From Phytophthora quininea (taxonomy: Eukaryota; Oomycota; Peronosporomycetes; Peronosporales; Peronosporaceae): 11,604 nucleotides of DNA. A model generated the notes under the pieces. It was not told the origin of the DNA. It worked only from the letters and a program-made list of their open reading frames with translations, and did not search any database. How positions within the stretch are numbered: position 1 is the first letter of the stretch; every line of letters starts with the position of its first letter. Positions 1 to 9,951 of the stretch are shown in pieces. The translations under genes were made by a program, and so were the position numbers. The stretch is from NCBI GenBank assembly GCA_011947345.1, contig JAAVTG010000631.1:1-11604 (forward strand), written 5' to 3'.

Positions 1-790
1 GGCAATGGAGGCGCTTTTTCTTCTCAAGTAAGTGAGCAGGATGTGGTCGTGGCTCTGCGCAAGACGCGAGTCGTCGCTGACCCGAAAAAACCTCCATGGG
101 AAATCGGAGAAGAAGGCCGAGAAAGTCGCCAAAAAGGCAGCGGTCCATCGACTGATCCTTGAGCAACTCGATCGGTTCCAGCACCAAATGAAGTTTTGGC
201 GATTAAGACGGCCGAGTGTCTACAGCAGTAGTACGAGAATGAAGTCGAGCTGAACCAAGCAGGCGACCCCCGGTGCGCAGTTGGAGGCGCAGAAGAATGC
301 CCTAACAGAGCAGTACCAGTTAATGCGGGAGCCGCTGAAAGCCATCACGACCACCAGATCGGGGATATGAAGGAGGAAGTGCTTTCGTCTCGAGGACAGA
401 GCCGCTGGGGATGGTTTGTCCGGAGTGTCAGACGAAATACCCTCGACCACGAAGGAGATAAGCCCATGGGAGGAGATGAAACTGGTGAGAGTAGGAAGGA
501 GCCAACTATCACAATCTCAACAAATGCGAACATGCCCATGCCTCCTGTGTATCGAGGTTCTACTAAGAAGGAGAAATGGACGTTTATAGACAGCTATTTG
601 ATCTACAAGCGAAGAATCATCGCTCCGAATCAAGGATCGTACGGGAAAGTCCTCGTGACGCCCTTAAGTGCGTGTAGTATCGAGCACCGAACATTAGTTC
701 GGATCTGCATGTATGAGGTCGGCAAGTCTGAATCGGAAGAGGAACGGAAGTCTCACTTCCTGGCGACTCGGCGGTCAGAGGTTTAAGATC
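1..790 (+). pseudogene. gag-like retroelement fragment, frameshifted
   Basis: I read this as the decayed N-terminal part of a retroelement gag-like protein. Positions 100-230 encode an Ala/Lys/Glu-rich helical stretch (KAEKVAKKAAVHRL, then LAIKTAECLQQ in another frame). Positions 280-345 encode another heptad-like stretch (AQLEAQKNALTEQYQLMRE), so a coiled coil is likely. The longest open piece, 367-786, contains VYRGSTKKEKWTF, DSYLIYKRR and TPLSACSIEHRTLVRIC. These resemble a conserved block I recall from gag-type proteins of oomycete retrotransposons. No protease, reverse transcriptase or LTR is visible, and the reading frame changes at least three times, so it is inactive. Its left end lies outside the window. 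The class (Ty3/gypsy or other) cannot be decided from this piece. It could also be a domesticated or host-derived coiled-coil gene fragment, but the frame breaks make a functional gene unlikely. Confidence 0.45.
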
Positions 791-996
791 ATGCTCGTTT
801 GACACAGAGGTCGTGCTGGGCGCCATGCAGACCGCCGCCAGGATGAGGCCGTGCTGGTGGCCGCCAGGCACTGAAGGTTGCTGTGCAGTGAGCCACGAAA
901 CTGCATTTGCGGCTGTGCGCGGTTAGTTGGGTGAGGTAAGTGCAAGTGAACCTGCTGCGAGGAGTTTTGTTGCTGTTGAAGTTACTTGCACTTTTA
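790..996. other. Non-coding spacer between gag fragment and MULE C-terminus
   Basis: I see no open frame with recognisable protein content here. The stretch lies just beyond the stop codon of the minus-strand transposase, so it should include the MULE 3' untranslated region and perhaps its terminal inverted repeat. The partner end of the MULE is outside the window, so this cannot be confirmed. Confidence 0.4.
938..993. repeat. 10-nt perfect inverted repeat with 36-nt spacer
   Basis: AAGTGCAAGT (938-947) is the exact reverse complement of ACTTGCACTT (984-993). It lies immediately downstream of the minus-strand transposase stop codon at 997-999. It could form a hairpin in the transposase transcript 3' region, or it could be a palindrome near the MULE end. 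Nothing shown here decides its function. Confidence 0.5.
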
Positions 997-1603
997 TTAC
1001 TCTGTTAATTGTGTTGGACCATTAAGAGAAGGGCGTCCAGTAGCTTGCGCATTCGTGGACACCCTCAGGCTTTTATTCGGCCCTCGGTAGACAAGAGTCT
1101 CTGGTCCGGATGGGCCCACACTGCCAACAGTTCTCAGTGCAAACGGCAGATGTACGCAACAACCAGCCTTAAAGAAAGCGTGGCACGGGCACGTTCGCGC
1201 TTCAGTATTGACTTCCCAGCCCGACTTTGGCACGTCCAGGGTCTCCATACGAGCTGTCCCGGTACCAAGCCAAGCTGAAACAGGTAGATCTTCGTGGGAG
1301 CACTTGGTTAGTTCGTTGTAGACCCGCGGGCTCAGCAATGCAACAACGTTAGCGACATCGTGTCTCGTGTCCGTGGAAGTAGAGTCCAAGAGGAACTCGA
1401 AGCTTGTTCTAGCAGGTTTGTATTCACGGAGCAGACCAGCGCGAGAGCGCTATAATATGGCGCACTGAGCGATCGTCGAAAACCAGGGCTCTCAGAAATA
1501 GCTGAGCGCGCACGCTCTCATCGCTGCATGGGATCAACAGCCTGTCAATCAGCGAGCCCATCTCCAGTTTCTGCCTAAGGGTAACATCTCTCTTGATTGG
1601 CGC
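997..1603 (-). pseudogene. MULE transposase, C-terminal part with SWIM zinc finger
   Basis: This is the downstream part of a Mutator-like (MULE) transposase gene split by the LINE. Reading on the minus strand from the 15-bp repeat gives APIKRDVTLRQKLEMGSLID, a conserved MULE stretch that follows the TNN motif. Next come REYKPARTSFEFLLDSTS and ANVVALLSPRVYNEL. A SWIM zinc finger follows, with the pattern CxC-x8-CxH: Cys, Cys, Cys and His in CPCHAFFKAGCCVH at about 1191 down to 1150. The protein ends with a Gly/Pro-rich tail and stops at 997-999. SWIM fingers at this place are typical of MULE transposases and probably bind DNA or protein. There is at least one frame change between about 1440 and 1500, so this part is broken apart from the LINE insertion. 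The upstream catalytic part is at 11006-11604. Confidence 0.85.
1589..1603 (+). repeat. Target-site duplication, left copy (15 bp)
   Basis: TCTCTTGATTGGCGC is repeated exactly at 11006-11020. It marks the left boundary of the LINE. On the minus strand it encodes the APIKR segment of the MULE transposase, and the coding sequence continues correctly to the left of this copy. Confidence 0.93.
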
Positions 1604-1817
1604 ACTTTCAAATCAGCGGCGGATCGAGCACATCGACCAGCCGCCAGAGCATCCTCCGCGGGAGCGACCAAGTGGTGTTTGAAAGTGCACCACACAAAGC
1701 CTCGATCAAACTCAAGGGACTCTAAAGGAAGCCGATCCTGAAGGTAAAACACTTGCCCAAAGTATACGGACCTCTATTGGAGCTACCAGGCCTCAAGCCC
1801 CCACGGAACGGGGAAAC
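1604..1817 (+). promoter_or_regulatory. LINE 5' untranslated region with predicted three-way-junction fold
   Basis: This is the 214-nt leader between the target-site duplication and the first ATG of ORF1. LINEs normally carry an internal promoter here. The first 85 nt can pair in a nested way. ACTTTCAAA at 1604-1612 pairs with TTTGAAAGT at 1678-1686. Inside that, GGCGG 1618-1622 pairs with CCGCC 1641-1645, extended by TCGA 1624-1627 with TCGA 1633-1636. CTCC 1654-1657 pairs with GGAG 1661-1664. No TATA box or other core promoter is convincing. The pairing is seen directly; any role in translation, promoter function or RNA processing is inference. Confidence 0.5.
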
Positions 1818-3374
1818 ATGGAGCCCAAGGTGGACCCGCCGGACCCAGGCTCCACATTAAGGCAAGGGCCAGAGAAGACGTTTGAAGACCATTATGAGAA
1901 GCAGCAGAGCCAACCCCAGAAACCCCATGAAAACAGCAGCAGCACGGCAACCAAGGGAGAAGGACAACCACAGCCAACAAGAGAGAGGACAACAGGGCCA
2001 GGCGAAGATTGGAACAACACATCGGAGGACAAGGCACCAGAGGGCGAAGACATGAAGACGAAATTCAAGGAAATGTTTAACAGCGCTAAAAGCAGCACGG
2101 GCGACAGCCAGGAGAAGGGAAAGCCCCACCAGGTGAAGCAGAAGTTGCAGCAATGCTCTTTATATCCGACAACCAGCACCAAGTAGTCGGAAGAGACAAG
2201 CAACCAGCGGACACGAAGCGAAGCATTGATCTAAAGCCAGAAGAACGACAAGCCCTCCACGAATTGTTCAAGGTAGAAATTGTAGAGCAAGATGGGACAG
2301 AAAACCAATGGAAGAATCGTCTTCGAGACCTGATAAGAGCAACAGATTCTCCCAAGAGAAACCTTCTGGACTCCATCAAATTAAGGATCCACGAAGTGCA
2401 AGTACGAAAAGTCCAGAACGCCAACCCGTGGGCGAATAATGTGCTAGTTGGAAGAAGTGAAGACGAGGACGAATTGATGGAAGCAGAGCAATCTCCAGTT
2501 GTGAAATTTAAGCCGGACATCTATACCGAGAAAGAGATCGCGGAACTACGAGAACTCTTCGAGACGAGGTACGATTTCCCAACGGAATTGCGGCAACCCA
2601 CCGCAAACGAGAAGAAGATCATTAAAGGACTGCTCGAAGGGACAATACTAGCCCAAGTATTGCCGCAGTTTATGAAAAGAACATGTGACAATAGGATTCT
2701 GCGGGTCATCCAAAACACGATTATAGCCCAAGTAGAAGGAGAATTGATGTTCAAGCTGCCAGCAACATTTCCTGTTTACCCCGATTTCCAGACCCGGGAC
2801 CGGCTATTGACAGCGATCCTACAGGGGGCTCAGCGAGGACAACAAGACGCAGAGCAGCTAACTAAGATGCTCGGAGAAACGAAGCAAGTGGCATATAACG
2901 CACAACAGCACTCCATTCACCTGTTCTTTTGGACCAGAGAAGCGGCGGCAAAATGGACAAAAGTCGTCAACTATATTCCGTTTAGAAACCGAGGGTTCAG
3001 ACTGGAAAACGTTCATGCAGCGGAGGGGAGCTAGACGGAACACCAGTGGAAAGAGCTCAAAGAGTATGGGGAAGGCAGATCGGCAAAGACGGGATCAAGA
3101 ATGAAAGGCGCCAAGATAGACACCGCATCAAATTACTCAACGTCTCGAGGTTCTTTGATGAACCGGGGCTTGACGCGTACCTCAGGGCCAATTTCCCGGT
3201 ACTTTCAATACGTACCAAGAACCAAAGTATGGGAGACAGACGTTTCAAACGGGAGCTTGGGAAATCTTCTTCAAAAGCTCCGGGTGCCCGCGATTCTTAG
3301 ATGGCATGAGATTCATCAACTGGAAAGGGACAAAAATTCTTATTCATCACGTCGAATCGAGCCCAGCACCACCA

Positions 3375-3416
3375 TGCTATTGTTGCGGCATCCCCGGTCA
3401 CACCGCAATCAAATGC
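3375..3416 (+). other. CCHC zinc knuckle of ORF1
   Basis: The translated motif CYCCGIPGHTAIKC has the spacing Cys-x2-Cys-x4-His-x4-Cys, using the first and third cysteines of the run, the His and the final Cys. This is the retroviral-type nucleic-acid-binding knuckle, and in LINE ORF1 proteins it binds the element RNA. The hydrophobic block FINWKGTKILIHHV just upstream also precedes the knuckle in other ORF1 proteins that I recall. Confidence 0.9.
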
Positions 3417-4061
3417 AGAGCCAACCCAGACGCTTGGAAGTACTCATCGAGATGTATTACGGTAACGGCAACAGAGTTGGCGAGATTCCGCAAGCAGCAA
3501 GCAACAGTAACGAGCTTCCAAGAATTGGAAACAATGTGGAAACAGATGAAGAAACCCGACACCTATGCGCAGGCGGAACACGAGGAGGAGGACGACCAAC
3601 TCGAGGTGAGGGCTTCTCAAGAACAGGGCGGTAACAGAACAGAGGAAGAAGGTGAATGGCTCACGCAGGTAAACAAAAAGAAAAAACAAGGATCACCTAA
3701 GCTGCTGAGAAGACCATCCCAGAACCAGGAACACGCAAATAGCGAGTCATCCGACGGCCAGCAGAAGCAGGATACAAACGACCAGAAACCTGAAATGAGA
3801 AGCCACACAGGCCACAAGAACTCACCAGAAGTAATGGACCTGATAAGCCCATCAGAGGACGAGCAGGAGCAAAGCGAACCAATGTTCGGACCACCAGCTC
3901 CACCCAGGACCCCTTACCCGAAGCATTACGAGCGCGACCAGAGGCTTCTGCACGAAGGAGTAAAGAAGTCGACGAAGGAAATTGATTGGACGCTTACGGA
4001 TCAACTTAAAAGCATCAACCTGGAAAAGGAGAAAGAGGTATCGGTGAGGGAAAGTGGGCTC

Positions 4062-4670
4062 AAGGCAGTAGCTACCCCTGCAACCGGAAATTGTCAATAC
4101 TACAGCATTGCGATGGCGCTGACCAACTCGGATTTTGATACCAAAGCTGGAGCTGAAGCTGTCGTGCACATGACAAAAACTAAAAAAGGACTACAAAAAG
4201 CAGTAGAGTACGGCTTTGATCAAGAATTCTCTCCTAGGATTCGCGAGGATATACTACGATCGCACACGGGAACGGCCCCACAGTTGAAGAACGACACTTC
4301 GGCCAAGTTGTTCAGAGACTTAATTCGCGACATAAGTGAATCAACATCGGAGAGGTCAGAAATGATTCCGAAAAAGCTCTGGGGGAGATCTGACTCTCAG
4401 AATGGCAGCAAAATTCCTAAAGAGACCGATTTTGTTGTGGTACATGCATACAGTGGACAACCACCAAGTTACCAAGTCTACGAACCCGTCGTTAGAACAA
4501 CCGAAGACTACATTCTAGAAACGGCAAAAGAATACCTGTACTCAAGCGAAGATGCAAAACAATGGCTCAGACGATTGCAGAAGGAGTGTGATATCCAGAA
4601 AGACCGGGGACACTTACCGATAGTGCTGAAATATGGAGCTCAGCACTACACCCGACTCAGATTCGGAGGG
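4062..4670 (+). other. OTU-like cysteine protease domain in ORF1
   Basis: The core motif ATGNCQYYSIAMAL (Cys codon at 4092-4094) matches the OTU family box GNC followed by an aromatic and hydrophobic helix. A matching His lies 184 residues later in LPIVLKYGAQHYTRLRF (His codon at 4644-4646), where a hydrophobic strand leads into His-Tyr as in OTU proteases. OTU enzymes are cysteine proteases, mostly deubiquitinases, and some retroelements and viruses carry them. Here the Asp usually three residues before the Cys (DGNC) is replaced by Thr, and the Cys-His spacing is longer than in compact OTU domains. The fold assignment is fairly good, but activity is uncertain. Possible roles are removal of ubiquitin from element proteins or cleavage of the long ORF1 product; both are inference. 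Confidence 0.72.
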
Positions 4671-6119
4671 GAACAAAGAGAACAGGTCCGTGAGGAAAGT
4701 GGGCTACAGAATGTCGGGATAATGAGCCCTCCAGAAGCCCAAGACGTCGAACAGGAATTGGAGGCACAGCTTCAAAGCACAAAACTGGAAGAACAGGATA
4801 AAGAGGAGCTTCGCGGAATCCTGAAATACGGAGGATCGCGTAAATCGGAGCTCCTCACGGGTACAACGGTCGGAGCACACGGGATATCTCCAGGGGTTCA
4901 AAGATGCTTGTTGAACACGGACTGGAATAATCCATCACAAGTAAAATTGATACAGACACTCACTGGAGAGAAACAAGAAACTCTAAAGAACTGGAAATAC
5001 CAATTGGAACACGAAGAACCGGAATCTTTCACGACATCGGAGTTCGAAGAGGAATTAGCCAATTCGCAAGAGTCGGAATGGACACCAAGCCAACAAGACC
5101 TGTCGACGGAGAACCATGGCCCAATGTCCAATGAAGAGGAAAGGGACAAAGCACCACAGCGGCAGTACCGAGGAGGTTTGCGAAGTCTTCACACTCTCCA
5201 CACTCCCGACGAGCAGGTAACAACAAACGGAACTCACATTTGAACCAGTGGGATCAACGTCAAAAGGTTTGGGAGGCGATTAGCGAGTTAGTTTTTCCGG
5301 CAACGACAGCTTCACCAGAAGTCTGGAAAGCAGCAGTACAGGAACAGAGTGAACTTCTCTTGAACTGGCTGAGAGAAGTGGATTCGCCAGCAGAAGTTCT
5401 CAACAGTAGGAGAGCAACTACTCTAGTGGAGTGGACGCGGCCACGCAGAATAGATTGCTTAATCCTAGGCCTCCAGGCGCTGTTAAAACACCACGCAGAC
5501 GGAGATTCAGCAATGAAGGAGGATCATGCGAACGGCGACGACCTGACAGGCGGAGCGGAGGACGGTCCCCATTAAAAACGATCGCGAACTGGATAAAATT
5601 TCTGGAGGAAAATAAGGGAACAATGGCGGACGACGGCTACATTCACTCGAGAGACCTTTGGGCGGGCATTGATACACTACAGTCGGATACCATTGCGATA
5701 CTGGGACTCTGCCGCCGAAAAATGCGGATAAACTCGCAAGATTGATCATTAGTGCGTATTCGTACGCCCCAGAGATAGCATCCATTCTGGGGAAAAATTA
5801 CGAGTACCTCTGGAGGTCAAATCCTCGCTCGACCACTTCCTAAATGTAATGCAGACCGAAGAAGGGCTGCGGCAAGTGTACTACGCACAAGGTTCACCTG
5901 GAGATTGGACGGGCTTGGAAACCAAACTCTCCATAAGGTTTACCAATACTGGAGAGGAAATGGAACAAGATCCACTTCCTATGATACAATAACATGTACA
6001 AACCAATCAACTTCGAAGCTGAAACGGGTGGTGACCTGTATGCTGATCTGCATCACCTTGCAGATAAGTTCTACACGAGCAGCACTACCCAGTCAGCGAA
6101 ACGAACCACGAGATCGACA

Positions 6120-6860
6120 GTACAAATAATTACGCAAAATACGCAAGGCTTTAAGGCAAGGAACAGGGAGCAATGGATGCGGGGATGGAGACAAAGATTG
6201 GAGGACCAACCTGCAGACATAATTTTTATTCAAGAAACACACATCAGCACCGACGATGAGATGAACAATGTGAAGAGAACGTGGAACCGAGTATGGGGAT
6301 CAATCAACCCGACGCACCCACTCAGCTACTGGACAAGAACAGCAGGTGCAGGAGGAGTCGGAATACTAGTAAAACCGAAAATCGCACACTTAGTGCAACC
6401 ATGGAGGCAACAAGAATGGACAAGCAGACGAATGGGGGTGAAATACAATGGTTGGACACTCATAAATATTTTCGCGCCAGCAAAAAGAACAAGCAGAAAA
6501 CGTTTTACGCCAACTTAGACCGTGGGTAGATATAACCACGAAACTGATAGTGGCAGGAGACTTCAATGCAGTGTTGCATCCTGGAGTCGATAGATTGATT
6601 AATGGATCACCGAGCACAAGAAACACGGAGAGTGGCGACCTGGAGAAATTAGTGGAATCGAAACAATTAGTGGATACAACATGGTTGACAGCACACGTGG
6701 ACGACGACAGCGTCCCAGATCCTATCCACCATTATACGTACTGGAGAGGTCAATCCGCTAGCAGGTTAGATAGATTCTACGTCAGCGAAGACATTGCCAA
6801 ACAAGTACAATGGGTCGAAGCCAGATTGCCGAGAACCCCATCAGATCATCAGGAGGTGCG
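6120..6860 (+). other. APE-type endonuclease domain of ORF2
   Basis: This domain nicks the target DNA to provide the primer. The expected motifs occur in order. IITQNTQGF has the N-terminal Asn (codon 6138-6140). DIIFIQETHIS has the metal-binding Glu (6234-6236). AGAGGVGILV and LINIFAPA follow. IVAGDFNAVLHP has Asp 6559-6561 and Asn 6565-6567. ASRLDRFYVS has Asp 6769-6771. TPSDHQEV has the catalytic His 6847-6849. All key residues are kept, although the frame slips twice between about 6482 and 6515. Confidence 0.92.
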
Positions 6861-7479
6861 GCTTTGGATAGCTTCTCAAAAGGCGCAGAGAAGACAACCA
6901 AGACACGCAAAATACCCGATACCGAGTACTCGTCCAGACAAGATGAAAAACAATTGACCAAGCACATTAAAAACTGGTATTAGAATTGGAGAAACAGAGC
7001 TGTCCAGCGCGAGCGTGGGACACATTCGCCACTCAGCTTGCCCTCAAGCTAAAGGATATTACCAGCAGTGAACGCAAATTTACAGACAATTACTATCGCC
7101 GACTACGAGCCAATCTGAGGGAGGAAGTAGCGACGAGGACTGAGATTTTGAAACAGCAGTACCGCAGCAGCATCCTTCAAGGGCAAAAGACGTTTGGGAG
7201 GAGACTGCAGCCGACTGTAGAAAATTTGAAGGAGTCTACAAACGAAATGCAAACTGGCAGAGAGACCAGACCATTGACGAAATTCTGCCGTCACCTGGTC
7301 GTATTTACCCAGACAACATGCCCCTAGAAGAAAAAATGGCAAGTGAATGGAGTGAGATTATGGGCGCCTCGCATGCCACGACACAAAGGGAGGGCATTGA
7401 CATAGCGTTAGAAAGGTTTCATAGAATTAAGGACCAGGATCGACTGAAAGCAGAGGACGTGAAGCTGATGACGAAGTTG

Positions 7480-8480
7480 ATTCAGGAAGAGGAAGTTTTC
7501 AGGGCCATAGATCAATTACCTAGAGACAGAACAGGCGGGACAACGGGATTAACGCATGACTTCTATAAAGATTACGCCGAGCTACTAGCACCAGTTCTCA
7601 CGCAAGTATATCAAGCAATCCAGCAAGGGTCTCCAGCCCCCAGTCGTTCCTAGATGCAGTGGTTGTCCCGCTGCGTAAGAAAGGGAATTCAACGAGTGCC
7701 ATGGACTACCGGCCGATCTCGCTTCTGAATACGGCATACAAAATCATGGGGAGAATCTATGCCGAGCGGATGCAAAAATTCTTACCCAGAATAATTAGTC
7801 GCGGCCAGCAAGGTTTCGTACGAGGGCGTCTGATGACGCGGAGCGTAACGATGGTTCAAGCCATGCTACAGACACTAATTGACAACCCGGCGGTAGACTG
7901 GGCGGACTCGGCAGCGATCCTTTGCCTAGATCTCCGAAAAGCCTATGATACGTTAGATCGCGGCTTCATGGTAGCCGCATTACGACAGTTTGGATTTCCG
8001 CAGCAGTTCCTAGACATTCTCCACACATTACACACAGGGACGACAGCAAGCTATCTGGTGAATGGAGTAGAATCGTCCAAGTGGGAGGTTCAATCTGGGA
8101 TCCGTCAGGGATGCCCGCTAGCCCCGTTACTGTTCATTATTGCAGTGGATTTCCTGGGCAGGGCAATTCAAACTCACCCAGGAATAAAAGGCATTGAAAT
8201 TCCAGGCTCAAAGGGTCTTCGACACGCGTTCAGTGGTTTCGTAGATGACAGCACGGTTTATCTATCGGAAACCCGGCAATTGAACGTGCTGAACGAAATA
8301 TTAACTGCGTTCGGAGAGCTTTCAGGACTGCAAGTACAACCGGACAAGAGCGTTCTGATCCCACTGAATAAAGCATGGAGACAACTTAGCTGTAGAGGAT
8401 ACCCAGTATTGCAAGACGGGGAGAATACGAGAGTCCTGGGATATTATTTTGGAACTCAAGATACCACTGAGAGTAACTGG
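7480..8480 (+). other. Reverse transcriptase domain of ORF2
   Basis: This domain copies the element RNA at the nicked target. EVFRAIDQLPRDRTGGTTGL with FYKDYAELL is the LINE-type region before the fingers. AMDYRPISLLNTAYKIM and QQGFVRGR follow. Motif A is LDLRKAYDTLD (first catalytic Asp 7929-7931). Motif B is SGIRQGCPLAPLLFIIAVD. Motif C is SGFVDDSTVYLSE (Asp pair from 8244). The active-site box reads FVDD, where LINEs more often have YADD or FADD. There is one frame slip at the C run 7637-7641, before YRPISLLN, and the rest of the domain from 7659 to 8519 is continuous. Confidence 0.95.
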
Positions 8481-9951
8481 GCCATCCGTCTTCAGAGTGT
8501 GAAAAAAGATTACGGGTAGCAGGAAAGACGGCGAACTCGGTACGAGACCGAATACTGCTATTTAATACGGTAGCACTTCCTGCTATACTATTCACTGGAC
8601 AACATATCCCAATTACCCCGAGAGCACTACGACAACTTGAGGATCTTCAAAAGAATTCGTCTGGAAGGGAATGATCACGGAAGAGAAAACGCGCCATAAA
8701 ATATCACCAGGACTTCTGTTTGCCACAGAGGAGCAGGAGGCTTGGGTTTACAAGACATAGCGATGGCGTTACGAATAACTCGAATGAACCAGGCCGACCG
8801 ATGGATGCTGAACCCCGGGATGAATACGGTATTGCATGGCATTCACTAGCTCACCCCGGAATCTTAGCGACGCGAACCTGCTGTCAATTCACCCCAACAT
8901 CGACACAGCAAGTAAAACGTATGAAGCGAAAAGGACAAAGGAAAAACACGCGAACGAAACGAGCCACAGTACAAGAATTGGGACGCTTAGAACTATGGGA
9001 AGACATCACAGAGCTTTATCAGCTTCAGCCGGACGAAGATGCAAAGCACCAAGTAGAGAAACTGAAAAAGAGATAGAATGGTATCCATGCCCAGACGGGA
9101 TACGATGCAAATTACCACAGCCCAAGCCAGGAGAAGTGAAAGAAAACATAGCAGAGTTTTATCGCTGGAGCAACTGGAACGACAACTGCTGCGTGGTATC
9201 AGAGCAAGGCAGACCGCTACGAAAGGAAGATCTACCCATCATCACACCAGGACAGATGTATATTAGATCAACAGCCCCGGGGACTTCATAATAACATTAC
9301 CACTCGAGCACAGACCTGACACGGAAGGCGAACACCGGCAAATTCGGAGCTGGTGTGCTTGCGTGCTGGGAAACATCCCACAAAGTACGTGGGAGCAGCG
9401 CCTGAAAAATAAAACCGTGGAACTGGCCACGTTTGGAAAACACCTACCTTTGGTACGCCACAGAAAACTATGCAGTGCATGGAAAGCTGGCAATAAACTC
9501 TTCACAAGCCGTGTTCATTCTCGAGAGAATGGAATCTGGGCGGACTTGGAGAGTAGCAGTCCGGGACAATAATCCAAAATTTGACGGAGATGCGAATAAA
9601 TTGCAGGAAAGTCAACGGGGAAGAGGTTTAACATTCCACGCAACACCGCTACTATTCGTGCTGCCTTGGACGGCGGCAAAAACTACCAGAGCAGAGCGAT
9701 TGAACGAGGTCATCAGGAAAGATCGAGCTCGGAGACTACGCAGGCAATGCTGCTTCCCGGTTCAGCAAGTTATTGCGAGAATGGAGAAAGCAGGCGATAA
9801 ACACAGATGGGCGAGGGCAGCACGGTCTCAAACCACTCAAGAAATCTGGAAAAAGGATGGGACTCTGACCGACTACCAGTGCTGGACAGTGTACAGAATT
9901 TCAACTCAGTCCCTAAATCTTTACCATGCTGGATGGCCAGAAGACAGACGA

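Larger units (their letters stand above)
1818..5992 (+). pseudogene. LINE ORF1: gag-like RNA-binding protein with zinc knuckle and OTU-like domain, frameshifted
   Basis: This is the ORF1 protein expected to bind element RNA and form the ribonucleoprotein particle. The start is the ATG at 1818, which opens a Gln/Pro/Glu/Lys-rich, probably disordered region (to about 2120). A charged helical region follows (2153-3034), then a conserved block ending in GAWEIFFKSSGCPRFLDGM just before the CCHC knuckle (3375-3416). After that come an acidic and Lys-rich linker, the OTU-like domain (about 4062-4670) and a Gln/Glu-rich region. A C-terminal part of about 250 codons includes DQRQKVWEAISELV, ANWIKFLEENKGTMADDGY and SIRFTNTGEEMEQDPLP. 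The frame ends at TAA 5990-5992, one base before the ORF2 ATG. The frame slips by one missing base near 2122-2128 (CCCC), 3024-3028 (GGGG), 3195-3197 (CCC), 5239-5241 (TTT), 5567-5570 (CCCC), about 5704-5711 and about 5800-5811. The largest uninterrupted piece runs from about 3195 to 5243. If those slips are real, the product is broken. Whether 5244-5992 belongs to ORF1, as I read it, or is a separate small ORF is less certain. Confidence 0.8.

Noticed and set aside
1009..1278. Plus-strand open frame of 89 codons
   Set aside because: It lies antisense to the SWIM-containing MULE reading frame, which has a clear motif, and it has no domain of its own.
1441..1460. TATAAT-like sequence (TATAATATGG) as a promoter
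   Set aside because: It lies inside the MULE transposase coding region, and no gene starts in a sensible position beside it.
1604..1690. Hammerhead ribozyme at the LINE 5' end
   Set aside because: The three-way junction lacks the CUGANGA core element on either strand, although a GAAA is present. The structure is reported only as an unclassified fold.
1783..2520. Several long minus-strand open frames rich in Leu, Cys and Phe that look like membrane proteins
   Set aside because: They are antisense shadows of the Gln/Glu/Lys-rich ORF1 N-terminus, whose codons read as Leu, Phe and Cys on the other strand. They overlap one another in different frames and contain no recognisable domain.
5240..5575. 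A separate small gene between ORF1 and ORF2
   Set aside because: Its apparent start is TTG, not ATG. Its protein continues smoothly from ORF1 if one T is missing at 5239-5241, and it then continues in other frames to 5992. I treat it as the ORF1 C-terminal part, with some doubt.
1818..9435. Programmed ribosomal frameshifting as the cause of the frame changes
   Set aside because: There are about 20 events spread through both ORFs, including inside the endonuclease and linker domains, without consistent slippery sites. Sequence error or decay explains them better.
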